Numbered from the stretch's first letter, positions 21,347 to 30,605 are shown. The stretch: 64,000 nt of DNA from Arthrobacter luteolus NBRC 107841 (GCF_001552075.1 NZ_BCQM01000001.1:186001-250000); one strand, 5' to 3'. The notes: generated by a model not told the origin, from the letters alone. Program-made: numbers and translations.

Positions 21347-21990
21347 CCGGCTGAGGGATTCGGAACGACGGCGATTTTCGCCTGGTTGGACAGGGCACCA
21401 AGCAGCCCGGGCAGGTCCGCATCCTCGACGAGCACCAGCAGCCGGGTCGAGTCCGCTCCGGCAATAACCGATTCCGAGACCGAGAGTTCGGAGATTTCCG
21501 CGGCTTCCAGCAGACGGCGGGGTTCGCTGAAACCGTTTCGCCCGTCCGGCAGCGATGCCCAGACATCGATCCGGTTTCCGGGCTTGATGCCGGAGGGCAG
21601 CGGTGTTTCGACGTCCAGTCCAAAGGGCTTCCGGTCCAGCTGGTCAGCGGTGGACAGATCGCCCCGCGCGATGAGTTCGCCTTTTCGGATGAGTCCCCCG
21701 GCCACTGTGTTTTCCGGCAACGGCTCATCTGCGGCCAGGTAGGCGCCGGCGACGCTGCCCAGCCGGACCGAAACCACGTCAAAGTCCGCCGCCTGCAGCG
21801 GTGTTCCCACGGGCAGGTCCCGCCCTGCGGCAAGCACCTCGGTGGTCTGGTTCTGGCTGGCCATCAGCGCGGTAATCCCGGCCACCGATCCGAGGACCAG
21901 CAGCAGTCCCAGGAGCAGCCGCGGGTCTCGCCACGATGGTTTCTTGAGACGCTGGACAGGCGCTGCGGGCGCTGCCGTCTTGAGACTCAT
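21343..21990 (-). CDS. SAF-domain membrane protein (CpaB/RcpC-like)
   Basis: A 215-residue protein: basic cytosolic N-terminus, one membrane helix (about 25-45), then a SAF domain beginning EVLAAGRDLPVGTPLQ and a C-terminal region resembling RcpC/CpaB, the pilus assembly periplasmic family. The start is the ATG at 21990, 5 bases after AGGGGGA; longer readings lack homology. It is translationally coupled to the CpaE-like gene downstream, mirroring the cpaB-cpaE pairing of Tad loci, but no secretin, CpaF ATPase or pilin is in the window. Confidence 0.8.
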   Translation of the reverse strand: MSLKTAAPAAPVQRLKKPSWRDPRLLLGLLLVLGSVAGITALMASQNQTTEVLAAGRDLPVGTPLQAADFDVVSVRLGSVAGAYLAADEPLPENTVAGGLIRKGELIARGDLSTADQLDRKPFGLDVETPLPSGIKPGNRIDVWASLPDGRNGFSEPRRLLEAAEISELSVSESVIAGADSTRLLVLVEDADLPGLLGALSNQAKIAVVPNPSAG

Positions 21991-22088
21991 ATTTCCCCCT
22001 GTTTGTGCTCCCACTGGACACCCCGCGGAGTGTTGGACGCCATTGTGACGTGGAACGTGCAGGATGGGAACGGGTGGCGGGCCCAAAT

Positions 22089-22097
22089 TGTGGATAA
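22089..22097 (-). promoter_or_regulatory. perfect DnaA-box-type 9-mer TTATCCACA
   Basis: An exact site on the minus strand in the divergent gap between the SAF gene (21990) and the small DNA-binding protein gene (22164). It is one of three exact copies in the window, all in divergent intergenic regions. Confidence 0.4.
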
Positions 22098-22163
22098 CGT
22101 GTGCCGGGCTCCAGCTGCGGTGGCAGACTAGGGCAGCAGCGGCAGATTGCTGGAAAGGGTTCG

Positions 22164-22460
22164 ATGGTGGGCACGATGATGGAGAAGCGGTTCCTCACCC
22201 TCGCCGATGTGGGCGAGGTCCTGAACATATCCTCGTCCCAGACGTATGCGCTGGTCCGGTCGGGGGAACTTCCCGCCATCCAAGTTGGTGGAAGAGGGCA
22301 GTGGCGGGTGGAATCAGCCAAGCTGGAGGAATACATAGCCGGCGCCTACCGCAAGGCCGCAGCTGCCAGGTCTGCATTGCCCGTGGGCACTGCACTGCCC
22401 GTGGATTCTGCCCTGCCCTTGGATTCTGCCCAGCCGCTGGATGAAGCGGCCGACGCCTAG
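22164..22460 (+). CDS. excisionase/BldC-type helix-turn-helix protein with repetitive tail
   Basis: A 98-residue predicted DNA-binding protein. Residues about 8-55 form an HTH_17 (MerR-superfamily) winged helix: LTLADVGEVLNIS, TYALVRSGELPAI and a wing with GRGQWRV, then SAKLEEYIAGAY. The tail is four hexapeptide units (ALPVGT, ALPVDS, ALPLDS, AQPLDE). The start is the ATG at 22164 with GGAAAGGG 4 bases upstream. It is divergent from the SAF/CpaE-like pair and could regulate it or the LysM gene, whose upstream region carries a phased repeat array. BldC is the best-known relative by fold; orthology is not claimed. Confidence 0.8.
   Translation: MVGTMMEKRFLTLADVGEVLNISSSQTYALVRSGELPAIQVGGRGQWRVESAKLEEYIAGAYRKAAAARSALPVGTALPVDSALPLDSAQPLDEAADA
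22373..22444 (+). repeat. four 18-bp tandem repeats in the HTH gene
   Basis: Four consecutive 18-bp units start at 22373, 22391, 22409 and 22427 (consensus TGCACTGCCCGTGGATTC; the last is degenerate). Each codes for one hexapeptide of the acidic, proline-containing tail. The multiple-of-three unit keeps the frame if copy number changes. Confidence 0.85.
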
Positions 22461-22486
22461 GAGCGCGTCCTCCCTCCGCCGGCCGC

Positions 22487-23038
22487 TCAGTGACGGGAGC
22501 TGACGACGGCGATCTCCCGCAGCGGAACCAGCGCAGCTGACGCCACGTTTTCCCGCCTGCGGACGGCTCCGGCCTCCAGGATGGCTACTTCGAGGAAGTC
22601 CCGGCCCACCCTGTCGATGCTGCCGTACACGGTTCCGGACTGCGTGCCGCGCAGCTGCAGGTGAACGGGGTACCGATCCCTGGCAAGACCCCGCAGCGCC
22701 GCCTGCAGACCGAGTTTCACCCTCCCCTCCGCGGGAACAGTGAACCGGTCCATGCCCTCCACCATCCTCACCGCGTCCAGCGGCACCAGATGCGTTCCGG
22801 CAGCCGCGCTCAGCAGGAGCCAGCCCGAGCCCAGCTGGGCCAGAACGCCTGTCAGTGTTCCGGCGGGTGAGTCCACATGCACTCTGAGCTTCCGGCCCAC
22901 CTGGCCGCGCAGCCGTTCCGGTAACTCGATAGCGGCGGATTCGCCTCGCTGCCGGTCTGCGATTTCCGTTTCCCGGAAAGATTGCCCGGCGGCTGCCAGC
23001 TGCGCTTCCAAATCCGCGAACAACGCTTCCCATCTCAT
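22487..23038 (-). CDS. conserved hypothetical protein of Arthrobacter type
   Basis: A 183-residue soluble protein with no signal or membrane segment. The N-terminus is helical (MRWEALFADLEAQLAAAGQSF), followed by what looks like two small beta-barrel segments (GKLRVHVDSPAGTLTGVLAQLG and YPVHLQLRGTQSGTVYGSID) and a basic region RRRENVASAALVPLREI. I recognise no family. It converges on the HTH gene (27-bp gap) and its 5' side faces the phased repeat array at 23128-23167, so it may share regulation with the LysM gene. Confidence 0.7.
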   Translation of the reverse strand: MRWEALFADLEAQLAAAGQSFRETEIADRQRGESAAIELPERLRGQVGRKLRVHVDSPAGTLTGVLAQLGSGWLLLSAAAGTHLVPLDAVRMVEGMDRFTVPAEGRVKLGLQAALRGLARDRYPVHLQLRGTQSGTVYGSIDRVGRDFLEVAILEAGAVRRRENVASAALVPLREIAVVSSRH

Positions 23039-23127
23039 CGGGAAAGGCTAACCCAGGTTTTCGCTGTTCACTCTGGACAGTCCACAAATACCTGTGTAGT
23101 AAAAGACACCAATTGGCGCTGAAAAGA

Positions 23128-23167
23128 GTCAAAGCACACCAAACAACATCAAATGGCATCAAATCGA
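23128..23167. promoter_or_regulatory. 10-bp-phased CAAA direct-repeat array
   Basis: Four CAAA cores start at exactly 23130, 23140, 23150 and 23160; three are preceded by T (TCAAA) and one by C. Exact helical phasing would put all cores on one face of the helix and may bend the DNA. The array lies in the 252-bp divergent space between the unknown gene (23038) and the LysM gene (23291). Just upstream is a palindrome CCAATTGG. It may be a multimeric binding site for the HTH protein encoded 0.7 kb away; that link is inference. Confidence 0.6.
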
Positions 23168-23290
23168 TCAGCCGCTCAATCAGTCCACCGGCCTGTCACT
23201 AATTTCGGCCCCTATCGGTACCAGCGGCAACTACGGCAGCCCGGCTAGCCGGCTACCCGCTTCAAAGCGGCGAAGGAAAGGGACACCACA

Positions 23291-24061
23291 GTGAGACGTC
23301 ATCTCGAAGACCTGTTCCAGGCGGCCGGCGCAGCGCTGGCCGGGCTGCTTCTGGTGTTCTCGGGTATCCAGCTGCGCTCCGGCGGGCTTCCGGGTGACGT
23401 GCGGCCTGCCTATTCGCTGGCAGATCTCCAGACGGCGGCCGGGCTGGCAGCCTCGGCCGTTGGCCTGCTGGTGCTGGGCTGGTGGACCTTGGGGCTCGCC
23501 GCTGCTTTCCTGTCCGCTGTCCTCGCGCGGCGGGGACGCGTCCGGGCAGCCCGGATCTTCGGGCTGCTCAGCCCTGGGTTTCTCCGCCGGCTTGCGGCTG
23601 CCTCCCTCGGCGTTCAGCTGATGGCGGTTCCAATCCCTGCGGCGCTGGCCTCGGTCCCGGCGGCGGCCGGTCTGCAGGGCCCGGCAGCCGGCCAGGGTCT
23701 CCTCCCTGCCGCACAGGGCAGCGCGGTTGATCCGAGCTGGCAGCTGGGACCTGCCGGCGGCGGGGAAGAGTCCGCGGCCGTGGATCCTGCCTGGAAACCC
23801 GCTCCTGATCCGGTGTCCCCGTCCCTGCTCGTCCCGCCCGGGCTGCGTGCCGAACCTGCGGCCGGAACGAGCGTCACGGTGCTTGCGGGAGACACACTCT
23901 GGGATTTGGCCGCTGCCCAGCTTGGTCCCCTCGCGACTGCCGTGGAAGTCGCCGAGCTGTGGCCGCACTGGTACGAACTGAACCGGCAGGTGGTCGGCCC
24001 GGACCCGGACGTCCTGCTGCCCGGCCAGATCCTCGTGGTCCCGACCCTGCCTGCAGGCTAG
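23291..24061 (+). CDS. LysM-domain membrane protein
   Basis: A 256-residue envelope protein with about three membrane segments in the N-terminal half (about 10-28, 48-78, 95-118), an Ala/Pro/Gly-rich spacer, and a C-terminal LysM domain (about 196-252: VTVLAGDTLWDLAAAQLG, LWPHWYELNRQ, LLPGQILVVP), expected to bind peptidoglycan. The start is the GTG at 23291, with GGAAAGGGA 7 bases upstream. It is followed 18 bp later by the Rv3235-family gene, probably in one operon. The domain order recalls LysM proteins linked to septation or cell-wall remodelling; the exact role is unknown. Confidence 0.85.
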   Translation: MRRHLEDLFQAAGAALAGLLLVFSGIQLRSGGLPGDVRPAYSLADLQTAAGLAASAVGLLVLGWWTLGLAAAFLSAVLARRGRVRAARIFGLLSPGFLRRLAAASLGVQLMAVPIPAALASVPAAAGLQGPAAGQGLLPAAQGSAVDPSWQLGPAGGGEESAAVDPAWKPAPDPVSPSLLVPPGLRAEPAAGTSVTVLAGDTLWDLAAAQLGPLATAVEVAELWPHWYELNRQVVGPDPDVLLPGQILVVPTLPAG

Positions 24062-24079
24062 GCCCTTTCGGAAAGGAAC

Positions 24080-24646
24080 ATGCCCGTGACAACCGTGATC
24101 ATCCTTCCCGCGCCGGGAGAACGTCCCGCACACCAGGCTCCGGGTTTGGCCCGTGCCAGCGGCGAACCCCTGCCCGTCCCGCTTCCCCGGCCACCGGTGT
24201 TCGGCACCGTCCCGGGACAGGCACCGCCCGTTGTTCCCCAGCAGCGGCCCGCTGAGGTCCGTCCCCTTCGCCCAGACCCTCTTCCTGCCGGCGCCAACTG
24301 GGCCAGTTCACCGGATGATGACGAGCGGGTGGAGGCCATAGCGCGCGCTGTCACTATCGGAGCGCTGGAGGTGCTGGCGGGAGTCCGTCCGCTGCAGCAG
24401 ATGGTGCGGTGGCTCGACCTCGCGGAGTTCGAGCGGCTGCAGCTGCGGGCGAACCTGGTGCGGGGGCGCAGCGACCTGCGGCTGCACCGCAATGTCCGGG
24501 TGCTGCGGGTCCGGGTGTGCCCCGTTTCTGAGGGCATCTACGAGGCGGCGGTTGCCGCCGCCGAAACGGGCAGAGTCCGCGCTGCAGCTCTCCGTCTGGA
24601 GCTGCGGCGCGGACTCTGGAAGGTCACCGTGCTGGAAATCGGCTAG
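24080..24646 (+). CDS. Rv3235-family protein
   Basis: A 188-residue cytosolic protein. The first half is Pro-rich and probably disordered. The second half (about 80-188) has ERVEAIARAVTIGALEVLAGV, RPLQQMVRWLDLAEFERLQL and a beta-rich end, VLRVRVCPVSEGIYEAA to RGLWKVTVLEIG, matching the actinobacterial Rv3235-type family found near secA. The function is unknown in the literature I know. The ATG at 24080 follows GGAAAGGA. Its stop is 4 bp from the stop of convergent secA. Confidence 0.8.
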   Translation: MPVTTVIILPAPGERPAHQAPGLARASGEPLPVPLPRPPVFGTVPGQAPPVVPQQRPAEVRPLRPDPLPAGANWASSPDDDERVEAIARAVTIGALEVLAGVRPLQQMVRWLDLAEFERLQLRANLVRGRSDLRLHRNVRVLRVRVCPVSEGIYEAAVAAAETGRVRAAALRLELRRGLWKVTVLEIG

Positions 24647-24650
24647 GAAG

Positions 24651-27404
24651 CTACTTCCGCTTTTTCTTCGCTGCGGACTTGGCGTCCTTGCGTGAGGTGG
24701 CCTGTGAGCCGGGTGCTGTCCCGCTCTTCTTCGCGGGCGCAGTACGCTCGATCCGGGTTTCGACCTGCCCCTGGCTGTTCGGGGCAGAGAACTGCAGGCT
24801 CGCGGGCTGTTCAGGAGCGTCCAGGCCGACCGCCTTGATCACGGGTGCACCCACGATTCCCCGTGCGTCCTTGACACCCTGCAGGGCTTCCGGAACAGCG
24901 GGCTGGCTGACCTGTACCTCAACGTTGAACAGGTACCGGATGCTCTCTTCGCGGATGGCCTCCATCATGGTCTGGAACATGATGAAGCCCTCGCGCTGGT
25001 ACTCCACCAAGGGGTCGCGCTGCGCCATGGCGCGCAGGCCGATGCCCTCCTTGAGGTAGTCCATCTCGTAGAGGTGTTCCTGCCACTTACGGCCGATGAC
25101 GGACAGGACAACCCGGCGTTCGAGTTCGCGCATCGCGTCGGAACCCAGTGCGTCTTCCCGGGCCTGGTAGGCCAGGCGGGCGTCGGAGAGGATTTCGTTG
25201 AGCAGGAAATCCCGGGTGAGATCCGATTTGCCGCCGGCTTCGTCGATGACCTCATCGATCGTCAGCCCCACAGGGTAGACGAGCTTAAGGTTCTTCCACA
25301 GGGTGTCGAGATCCCAGTCATCTCCGTGGCCCTCGGCCGTGGCGTCGTTAACGATGGCCGTGATGACGTCCTCGAGGAAGAAGCCGATCTTCTCCTGCAG
25401 GTCGTCTCCTTCCAGGATCCGGCGCCGGTCACCGTAGATGGCTTCACGCTGGCGGTTCAGGACGTCGTCGTATTTCAGGACGTTCTTCCGCTGTTCAGCG
25501 TTGCGTCCTTCCACCTGGCCCTGGGCGTTCTGGATGGCCTTGGACACCAGCTTCGATTCCAGCGCGACGTCGTCGGGCATCGAGGAGCTGTTCATGATCC
25601 GTTCCGCTGCACCCGAGTTGAACAGGCGCATCAGGTCATCGGTCAGCGAGAGGTAGAACCGGGACTCGCCCGGATCCCCCTGGCGGCCGGACCGCCCGCG
25701 CAGCTGGTTGTCGATGCGGCGGGATTCGTGGCGTTCGGTGCCCAGCACGTAGAGGCCGCCCAATGCGCGCACCTCGTCGTGTTCGGCGGCGACGGCGGCC
25801 TGCGCCTTTTCCAGTGCGGCGGGCCACGCGGCTTCGTACGCCTCAGGGTTCTCGGCCGGATCCAGTCCGCGGCTGTTGAGCTCGGCGACGGCGTTGAACT
25901 CGGCGTTGCCGCCAAGCATGATGTCGGTGCCGCGGCCGGCCATGTTCGTGGCGACGGTCACTGCGCCCTTGCGGCCGGCCTGCGCCACGATCGCTGCTTC
26001 ACGGGCGTGGTTCTTGGCGTTCAGCACTTCGTGCCGGATACCGGCCTTGGCCAGCTGCTTGGAGAGGTATTCGCTCTTTTCAACGCTGGTGGTGCCCACC
26101 AGGACCGGCTGGCCCGAGGCATGGCGCTCGGCAATGTCCTTGACGACGGCGTCGAACTTGGCGACCTCATTCTTGTAAATGAGGTCCGGCTGGTCCAGGC
26201 GTGCCATCGGCTTGTTCGTGGGGATGGGAACAACCCCGAGCTTGTAGGTGCCCATGAACTCGGCGGCCTCGGTCTCGGCGGTGCCGGTCATGCCGGAGAG
26301 CTTCTCGTACAGGCGGAAGTAGTTCTGCAGAGTGACCGTTGCCAGTGTCTGGTTTTCGGCCTTGATCTGCACCCCTTCCTTGGCTTCGATGGCCTGGTGC
26401 ATGCCTTCGTTGTAGCGGCGCCCGGCCAGGATACGTCCGGTGTGCTCGTCAACGATCAATACCTCACCGTTGAGGATGACGTAGTCCTTGTCCCGCTTGA
26501 ACAGTTCCTTGGCCTTGATGGCGTTGTTCAGGAAGCCGATGAGCGGGGTGTTCGCTGCCTCGTACAGGTTGGTGATGCCCAGGTAGTCTTCGACCTTTTC
26601 GATTCCGGCTTCCAGGACGCCGACAGTGCGCTTCTTCTCGTCGACCTCGTAATCCGTGTCGAGGGACAGACGCTGGACAACCTTGGCGAACTCCGTGTAC
26701 CAGCGGTTCACGTCGCCGCTGGCTGCACCGGAAATGATCAGCGGGGTCCGTGCCTCATCGATGAGGATGGAGTCCACTTCGTCAACGATGGCGAAGTTGT
26801 GGCCGCGCTGGACAAGCTCGTTGGCACTCCAGGCCATGTTGTCGCGGAGGTAATCGAAGCCGAATTCGTTGTTGGTGCCGTAGGTGATGTCAGCGGCGTA
26901 CTGCTCACGGCGCGTGGCCGGGTCCTGGTTTGCCAGGATGCAGCCGGTGGACATACCCAGGAAGCGGAAGACGCGGCCCATGAGGTCCGACTGGTATTCG
27001 GCCAGGTAATCATTGACGGTCACGACGTGTACGCCGCGGCCGGTCAGCGCATTGAGGAACGCAGGTGCGGTGGCGACCAGGGTCTTACCTTCACCGGTCT
27101 TCATTTCGGCGATGTTCCCCAGGTGCAGGGCTGCGCCGCCCATCATCTGCACGTCGAAGTGCCGCATTCCCAGGGTGCGGCCAGCCGCTTCGCGGACCAG
27201 GGCGAAGGACTCGGGCAGAAGGTCGTCAAGGGACTCACCGTCTGCGTGGCGTTCCTTGAGCTTGTCCGTCTCGGCGCGCAGTTCGGCATCGCTCATGCCC
27301 TTGAACTCGTCCTCGAGCACGTTGATCGCGTCGGCGTAGATACGCAGGGTTTTCAGCGTTTTCTTGTCACCGGTGCGAAGAACTCGTTCGAGAAGTGATG
27401 CCAC
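24651..27404 (-). CDS. secA: preprotein translocase ATPase SecA
   Basis: Motor of the general Sec export pathway at SecYEG. The 917 residues include Walker A MKTGEGKT (101-108), the DEAD-box region [14 protein letters not shown], the preprotein cross-linking domain, the second helicase domain with [11 protein letters not shown] and [14 protein letters not shown], the helical scaffold, and a disordered Lys-rich C-terminus ending AAKKKRK. The C-terminal zinc-binding SEC-C motif is absent, as in many actinobacterial SecA1 proteins. Position before hpf and comF matches secA1 (Rv3240c). The start is the ATG at 27404. Confidence 0.98.
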   Translation of the reverse strand: MASLLERVLRTGDKKTLKTLRIYADAINVLEDEFKGMSDAELRAETDKLKERHADGESLDDLLPESFALVREAAGRTLGMRHFDVQMMGGAALHLGNIAEMKTGEGKTLVATAPAFLNALTGRGVHVVTVNDYLAEYQSDLMGRVFRFLGMSTGCILANQDPATRREQYAADITYGTNNEFGFDYLRDNMAWSANELVQRGHNFAIVDEVDSILIDEARTPLIISGAASGDVNRWYTEFAKVVQRLSLDTDYEVDEKKRTVGVLEAGIEKVEDYLGITNLYEAANTPLIGFLNNAIKAKELFKRDKDYVILNGEVLIVDEHTGRILAGRRYNEGMHQAIEAKEGVQIKAENQTLATVTLQNYFRLYEKLSGMTGTAETEAAEFMGTYKLGVVPIPTNKPMARLDQPDLIYKNEVAKFDAVVKDIAERHASGQPVLVGTTSVEKSEYLSKQLAKAGIRHEVLNAKNHAREAAIVAQAGRKGAVTVATNMAGRGTDIMLGGNAEFNAVAELNSRGLDPAENPEAYEAAWPAALEKAQAAVAAEHDEVRALGGLYVLGTERHESRRIDNQLRGRSGRQGDPGESRFYLSLTDDLMRLFNSGAAERIMNSSSMPDDVALESKLVSKAIQNAQGQVEGRNAEQRKNVLKYDDVLNRQREAIYGDRRRILEGDDLQEKIGFFLEDVITAIVNDATAEGHGDDWDLDTLWKNLKLVYPVGLTIDEVIDEAGGKSDLTRDFLLNEILSDARLAYQAREDALGSDAMRELERRVVLSVIGRKWQEHLYEMDYLKEGIGLRAMAQRDPLVEYQREGFIMFQTMMEAIREESIRYLFNVEVQVSQPAVPEALQGVKDARGIVGAPVIKAVGLDAPEQPASLQFSAPNSQGQVETRIERTAPAKKSGTAPGSQATSRKDAKSAAKKKRK

Positions 27405-27494
27405 TGATTTGCTCCCAATCTAGTGTTGCCGTTTTCTGGCGTCCTCAGTCTACGTGAGAGACGTCCGGCAGGTCGCCTCGGTTCCCGGCACGGG

Positions 27495-28706
27495 TTAATC
27501 ACGGTTAACTGCCAGTTTAAGGGCGGGCGCAAGGTTGCCCACAGGTCTTACCATAACCTCTGAAAGGCCCAGCCACTGTGCCATCAGCTGTAATTCCGCG
27601 GCAAGCTCAACGTCAGTGTTGCCCGGTGCGTCCGGCTCAAGGTGCGCGGACTGGACCAGGAGCACTCCCGCGGCGCGGTCGGCTTTCAGGTCCACGCGCG
27701 CCGCGATCTGCTCGCCGAGCAGGAACGGCAGCACGTAGTAGCCGAAGCGGCGTTTGTGTGCAGGCGTATAGATTTCGATCCGGTACTCGATTCCGAAAAT
27801 CTCCTGCAGCCGCCGCCGATCGAACACGAGGGAGTCGAACGGACTCAGCAGGGCCCTCCCCCGGGCCCTGCGCGGTGTGTGCGCCTCCGGGTGCAGGAAC
27901 ACCGGACCTTTCCACCCGTCGACTGCCGTTTCTTCCAGCCGGCCTCGCGCGGCAAGGATCCGGGCCGCCGCGAGCGTGTCCCGCACCGGCAGCCGGAAGT
28001 AATCGGCGAGCGCACTGGCCGTCGCAGCGCCGAGGGACCGGGCCGCGGTCTCGGTCAGCCGGAGCAGGGCTTCGTCTCGGTCCGGGCGCTCCATGGCTCC
28101 TGCTCCGAACGGGTGCACCGAGTCTGTGGGCGCATAGAGCCGCTCAAACTGGGCGCTCCGGCCGGCTGCGGTGATGATGCCCTGTTCAAAGAGATCTTCC
28201 AGCACGCGCTTCACCGCGCTCCAGTTCCAGCCCCAGGATTTAGCCGCCGCAGTGTCTGCCTCGTGGCCCAGCAGCGCCTCAATCTGCCGGGCACTCAGCG
28301 GGTGTTTCTGCTCAAGCAGGTCCAGGACAGCTTCCGACACTGCGGCGCGCAGTTCCTGGGGCATGTCCCGGGCGCTCATCCAGGTCCGGCGCTGCCATAC
28401 CCTCAGGTCAGCGAACAGCTCCGGGCGGATGTAGCTGGCTTCGTGTGCCCAGTACTCGACCATCTGCCGCGGATGCCGCGACGACATCCGCTCCAGCAGC
28501 GTGCGGTCGTAGGGCCCCAGCCGGGAGAAATGCGGCAGGTAATGGCTGCGCGCCAGGACGTTCACGGAGTCGATCTGCAGCAGTGCCAGGGCATTAAAAA
28601 CGCGGCCCACCTGCCCTGCGGTAGGGCTGGCGGGCCGCGTCGTGGCAAGCTGCTGCGCACTCAGTACGGTGCGGCGGGCCTGGGCCGGAGTCAGGGCGGG
28701 AGACAT
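27495..28706 (-). CDS. winged-helix DNA glycosylase-like protein (AlkZ/YcaQ, HTH_42)
   Basis: A 403-residue protein of the YcaQ/AlkZ/AlkX superfamily, whose members excise bulky or crosslinked bases. The Q-x-D catalytic motif is present as QIDSV (Q44, D46), followed by the family stretch RSHYLPHFSRLGPYD and three winged-helix-type regions, with FGYYVLPFLLGEQIAARVDLKADR in the C-terminal barrel. A role in DNA repair is supported by family; the lesion specificity is unknown. It sits between secA and hpf, interrupting the mycobacterial order. The start ATG at 28706 is 29 bp after the hpf stop. Confidence 0.87.
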   Translation of the reverse strand: MSPALTPAQARRTVLSAQQLATTRPASPTAGQVGRVFNALALLQIDSVNVLARSHYLPHFSRLGPYDRTLLERMSSRHPRQMVEYWAHEASYIRPELFADLRVWQRRTWMSARDMPQELRAAVSEAVLDLLEQKHPLSARQIEALLGHEADTAAAKSWGWNWSAVKRVLEDLFEQGIITAAGRSAQFERLYAPTDSVHPFGAGAMERPDRDEALLRLTETAARSLGAATASALADYFRLPVRDTLAAARILAARGRLEETAVDGWKGPVFLHPEAHTPRRARGRALLSPFDSLVFDRRRLQEIFGIEYRIEIYTPAHKRRFGYYVLPFLLGEQIAARVDLKADRAAGVLLVQSAHLEPDAPGNTDVELAAELQLMAQWLGLSEVMVRPVGNLAPALKLAVNRD

Positions 28707-28735
28707 GCCCCTATCCTAGGCAGGCCCGCCAAGGC

Positions 28736-29461
28736 TCAGGCGGTCGCCCGCACCTCCCCGGGGACGGGAGCCCCGTCCCGGTACCCGCGCAGTTCTTCGC
28801 GGATCTCCTCAGTGCCCTCAGCGCACTTGGAATCCAGGGTGATCACGCCGTACGTCCACCCCTTACGGCGGTACACCACAGAAGGGGCGCCCGTGGCGGA
28901 ATCCACGAACAGGTAGAAGTCGTGGCCAACCAGCTCCATGTTGTCGACGGCGTCGTCAAGGCTCATGGGGGCCCCGGGGAAAACCTTGCGGCGGATCAGT
29001 ACCGGACAATCACCGGCCTGCTTCTCCTGGTCGGCTTCGTTGCCGTCCACCGGTTCGTTTTCCTTGACGGCGAACTGATCGGAAAGAGGTTCTGTGCTGC
29101 TGACGGGATCGAGACCGGCTGTGGCTACCCGGACCGGAACCGGGGTGTGCCGGCCGTGGTGGACCTTGCGGCGGTCGCTGGCACGGCGAAGGCGCTGCAA
29201 GAGCTTGGCGTAGGCAAGGTCAAAAGCCGCAAACTTATCCGCGGACGAGGCTTCGGCGCGGACAACCGGTCCACGGCCGACGACCGTCAATTCCACGGTG
29301 AGGGAGCTGTCGGCTTCGCGGATGTTCTGATGCTTGGTGACCCGGGCGTCAACCCTCTGCACCTTATCTCCGAGGTTCTCGACTTTGCCGATCTTGTCGG
29401 CGGCGTATTGACGGAACCGATCGGATACTGCAACATTGCGTCCGCTGATCATGAATTCCAT
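28736..29461 (-). CDS. hpf: ribosome hibernation-promoting factor, long form
   Basis: Stress and stationary-phase factor that dimerises and silences 70S ribosomes. The 241-residue long form has an N-terminal S30AE/RaiA domain (MEFMISGRNVAVSDRFRQYA, about 1-105), a charged linker, and a C-terminal dimerisation domain (about 180-241: DNMELVGHDFYLFVD, VVYRRKGWTYGVI). The start is the ATG at 29461, with GGAGGG upstream. Its position near secA and comF is as in Rv3240c-Rv3242c. The 203 bp upstream includes a directly repeated 11-mer CGGCCGCTGCC (29495, 29517) but no promoter I can assign. Confidence 0.95.
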   Translation of the reverse strand: MEFMISGRNVAVSDRFRQYAADKIGKVENLGDKVQRVDARVTKHQNIREADSSLTVELTVVGRGPVVRAEASSADKFAAFDLAYAKLLQRLRRASDRRKVHHGRHTPVPVRVATAGLDPVSSTEPLSDQFAVKENEPVDGNEADQEKQAGDCPVLIRRKVFPGAPMSLDDAVDNMELVGHDFYLFVDSATGAPSVVYRRKGWTYGVITLDSKCAEGTEEIREELRGYRDGAPVPGEVRATA

Positions 29462-29664
29462 GGTGCCCTCCAATATTCTTCGGTGACACAACAACGGCCG
29501 CTGCCAGTTTCCTCCGCGGCCGCTGCCGCAGGATTGCTCCTTTGCTTGAAGCAGTCCATATCCAACACGTTAGATCACCCCGGAGGTTAATTCATCTTCC
29601 GGTCTTGCGCGCTGCGCGGAAGAGCCGCTGCCACCGGTCAGCAGCCGCCGGCTGGACCGGGCTG

Positions 29665-30474
29665 TTACCGCCGCGAGGGGGCCCGCGCTGCGGCAATAAC
29701 AACGGCTCCGCAGACCTCTGCCCCCGCTGCCCGCAGCGCCCGCACCGCTTCGGCGATCGTCGCTCCGGTGGTGAGGACATCGTCGGCGACCAGCACCCGG
29801 ACCCCGTACAGGCTTCCCGGTTCGCCGGCGTTCATAGTGCCATGGACGTTTTTCCGCCGGGCCCTGGCGCCCAGTGCTTTCTGCCCGCCGGCGCGGCGGG
29901 CAGCCCACCGTGCGGGCAGCGGCAGCCGCCGGCGCCCCAGCAGGTACCCAATCCGCACACCACGGGGCAGCAGGCCCCGGGTTTGCGCCGCCCCGAGAAG
30001 CAACCGCAGCGGGTCGTAGCCACGCCGGCGCCAAGCTCCGGCACTGCCGGGCACCGGGACAAGGACAAGCGGGCCGGACCCCGTGTCCGGACTGGCGTGC
30101 AGAGCCCGCGCGAAGGCAGCTGCCAGGTCCACCTTGAGGCCGGTGCAGCCGTGGTTCTTGAAGGCGAGCAGCACCCGGGCCAGACCAGACCGGTAGTAGC
30201 CGGCGGCGGTGACCCGCAGCGGGCGGAAATCCGCACCCGGATCAGCTGCCGCGGATTGCGGCGGGAGGAGGTCAGCTTCGGCTGAAGCGTCGAAGGGCCG
30301 CAGCGTGCTCTGCCGCAGGTCGCCGGCGCAGGGAGGGCACAGCGGCTCGTCGGGGAGGCTGCACACCACACAGGACGAAGGGAGGAGCACGGCGCGCAAT
30401 TCCCGTCCGGCACGCAGCAGCGCCTCGGCTGCCGGGTGGGTGAGCCAGCGTTCCAGTCTGTCCAGGACGGTCAT
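29665..30474 (-). CDS. ComF-family phosphoribosyltransferase-like protein
   Basis: A 269-residue cytosolic protein. The N-terminal zinc-finger-like cysteines are CVVC and CPPC (about 35-49). The C-terminal PRTase-like domain has VPVPGSAGAWRRRGYDP and the PRPP loop VLVADDVLTTGAT (about 226-238). In competent bacteria ComF acts in DNA uptake. In actinobacteria without a clear competence locus its role is less certain, and no other competence gene is in this window. The order comF-hpf is as in Rv3242c-Rv3241c. The start is the ATG at 30474. Confidence 0.9.
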   Translation of the reverse strand: MTVLDRLERWLTHPAAEALLRAGRELRAVLLPSSCVVCSLPDEPLCPPCAGDLRQSTLRPFDASAEADLLPPQSAAADPGADFRPLRVTAAGYYRSGLARVLLAFKNHGCTGLKVDLAAAFARALHASPDTGSGPLVLVPVPGSAGAWRRRGYDPLRLLLGAAQTRGLLPRGVRIGYLLGRRRLPLPARWAARRAGGQKALGARARRKNVHGTMNAGEPGSLYGVRVLVADDVLTTGATIAEAVRALRAAGAEVCGAVVIAAARAPSRR

Positions 30475-30502
30475 GCCCCAGTGTGAAGGCCGCCGGCCGA
30501 GG

Positions 30503-30530
30503 CTCCTGTGGAGGACACTTCCACAGGGAG
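30503..30530. promoter_or_regulatory. inverted repeat between lpqB and comF
   Basis: CCTGTGGA and TCCACAGG (30505-30512, 30520-30527), extended by CTCC/GGAG with one bulged base, sit about 30 bp upstream of the comF start. This is either a hairpin in the lpqB-comF message or an operator; no T-run follows. A TGTGGAGGA half-site recurs near 30573. Confidence 0.35.
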
Positions 30531-30605
30531 TCCGGGGCAGTTTTTCCGCCCTTCGCCGCCCTGTGTGGAGGAGCAGTGCGACGGTGTGGGAGGCCTTGCC
30601 GGCTC

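Noticed and set aside
20039-21990. Complete Tad pilus locus
   Set aside because: Only CpaB- and CpaE-like genes occur; no CpaF, TadB/C or pilin gene is in the window.
22373-22444. CRISPR-like array
   Set aside because: Units are contiguous 18-bp coding repeats without spacers; no cas genes are present.
25074-27398. Long open frame (774 codons) opposite secA
   Set aside because: It is a GC-rich codon-position shadow of secA; the composition is unlike real proteins and secA is certain.
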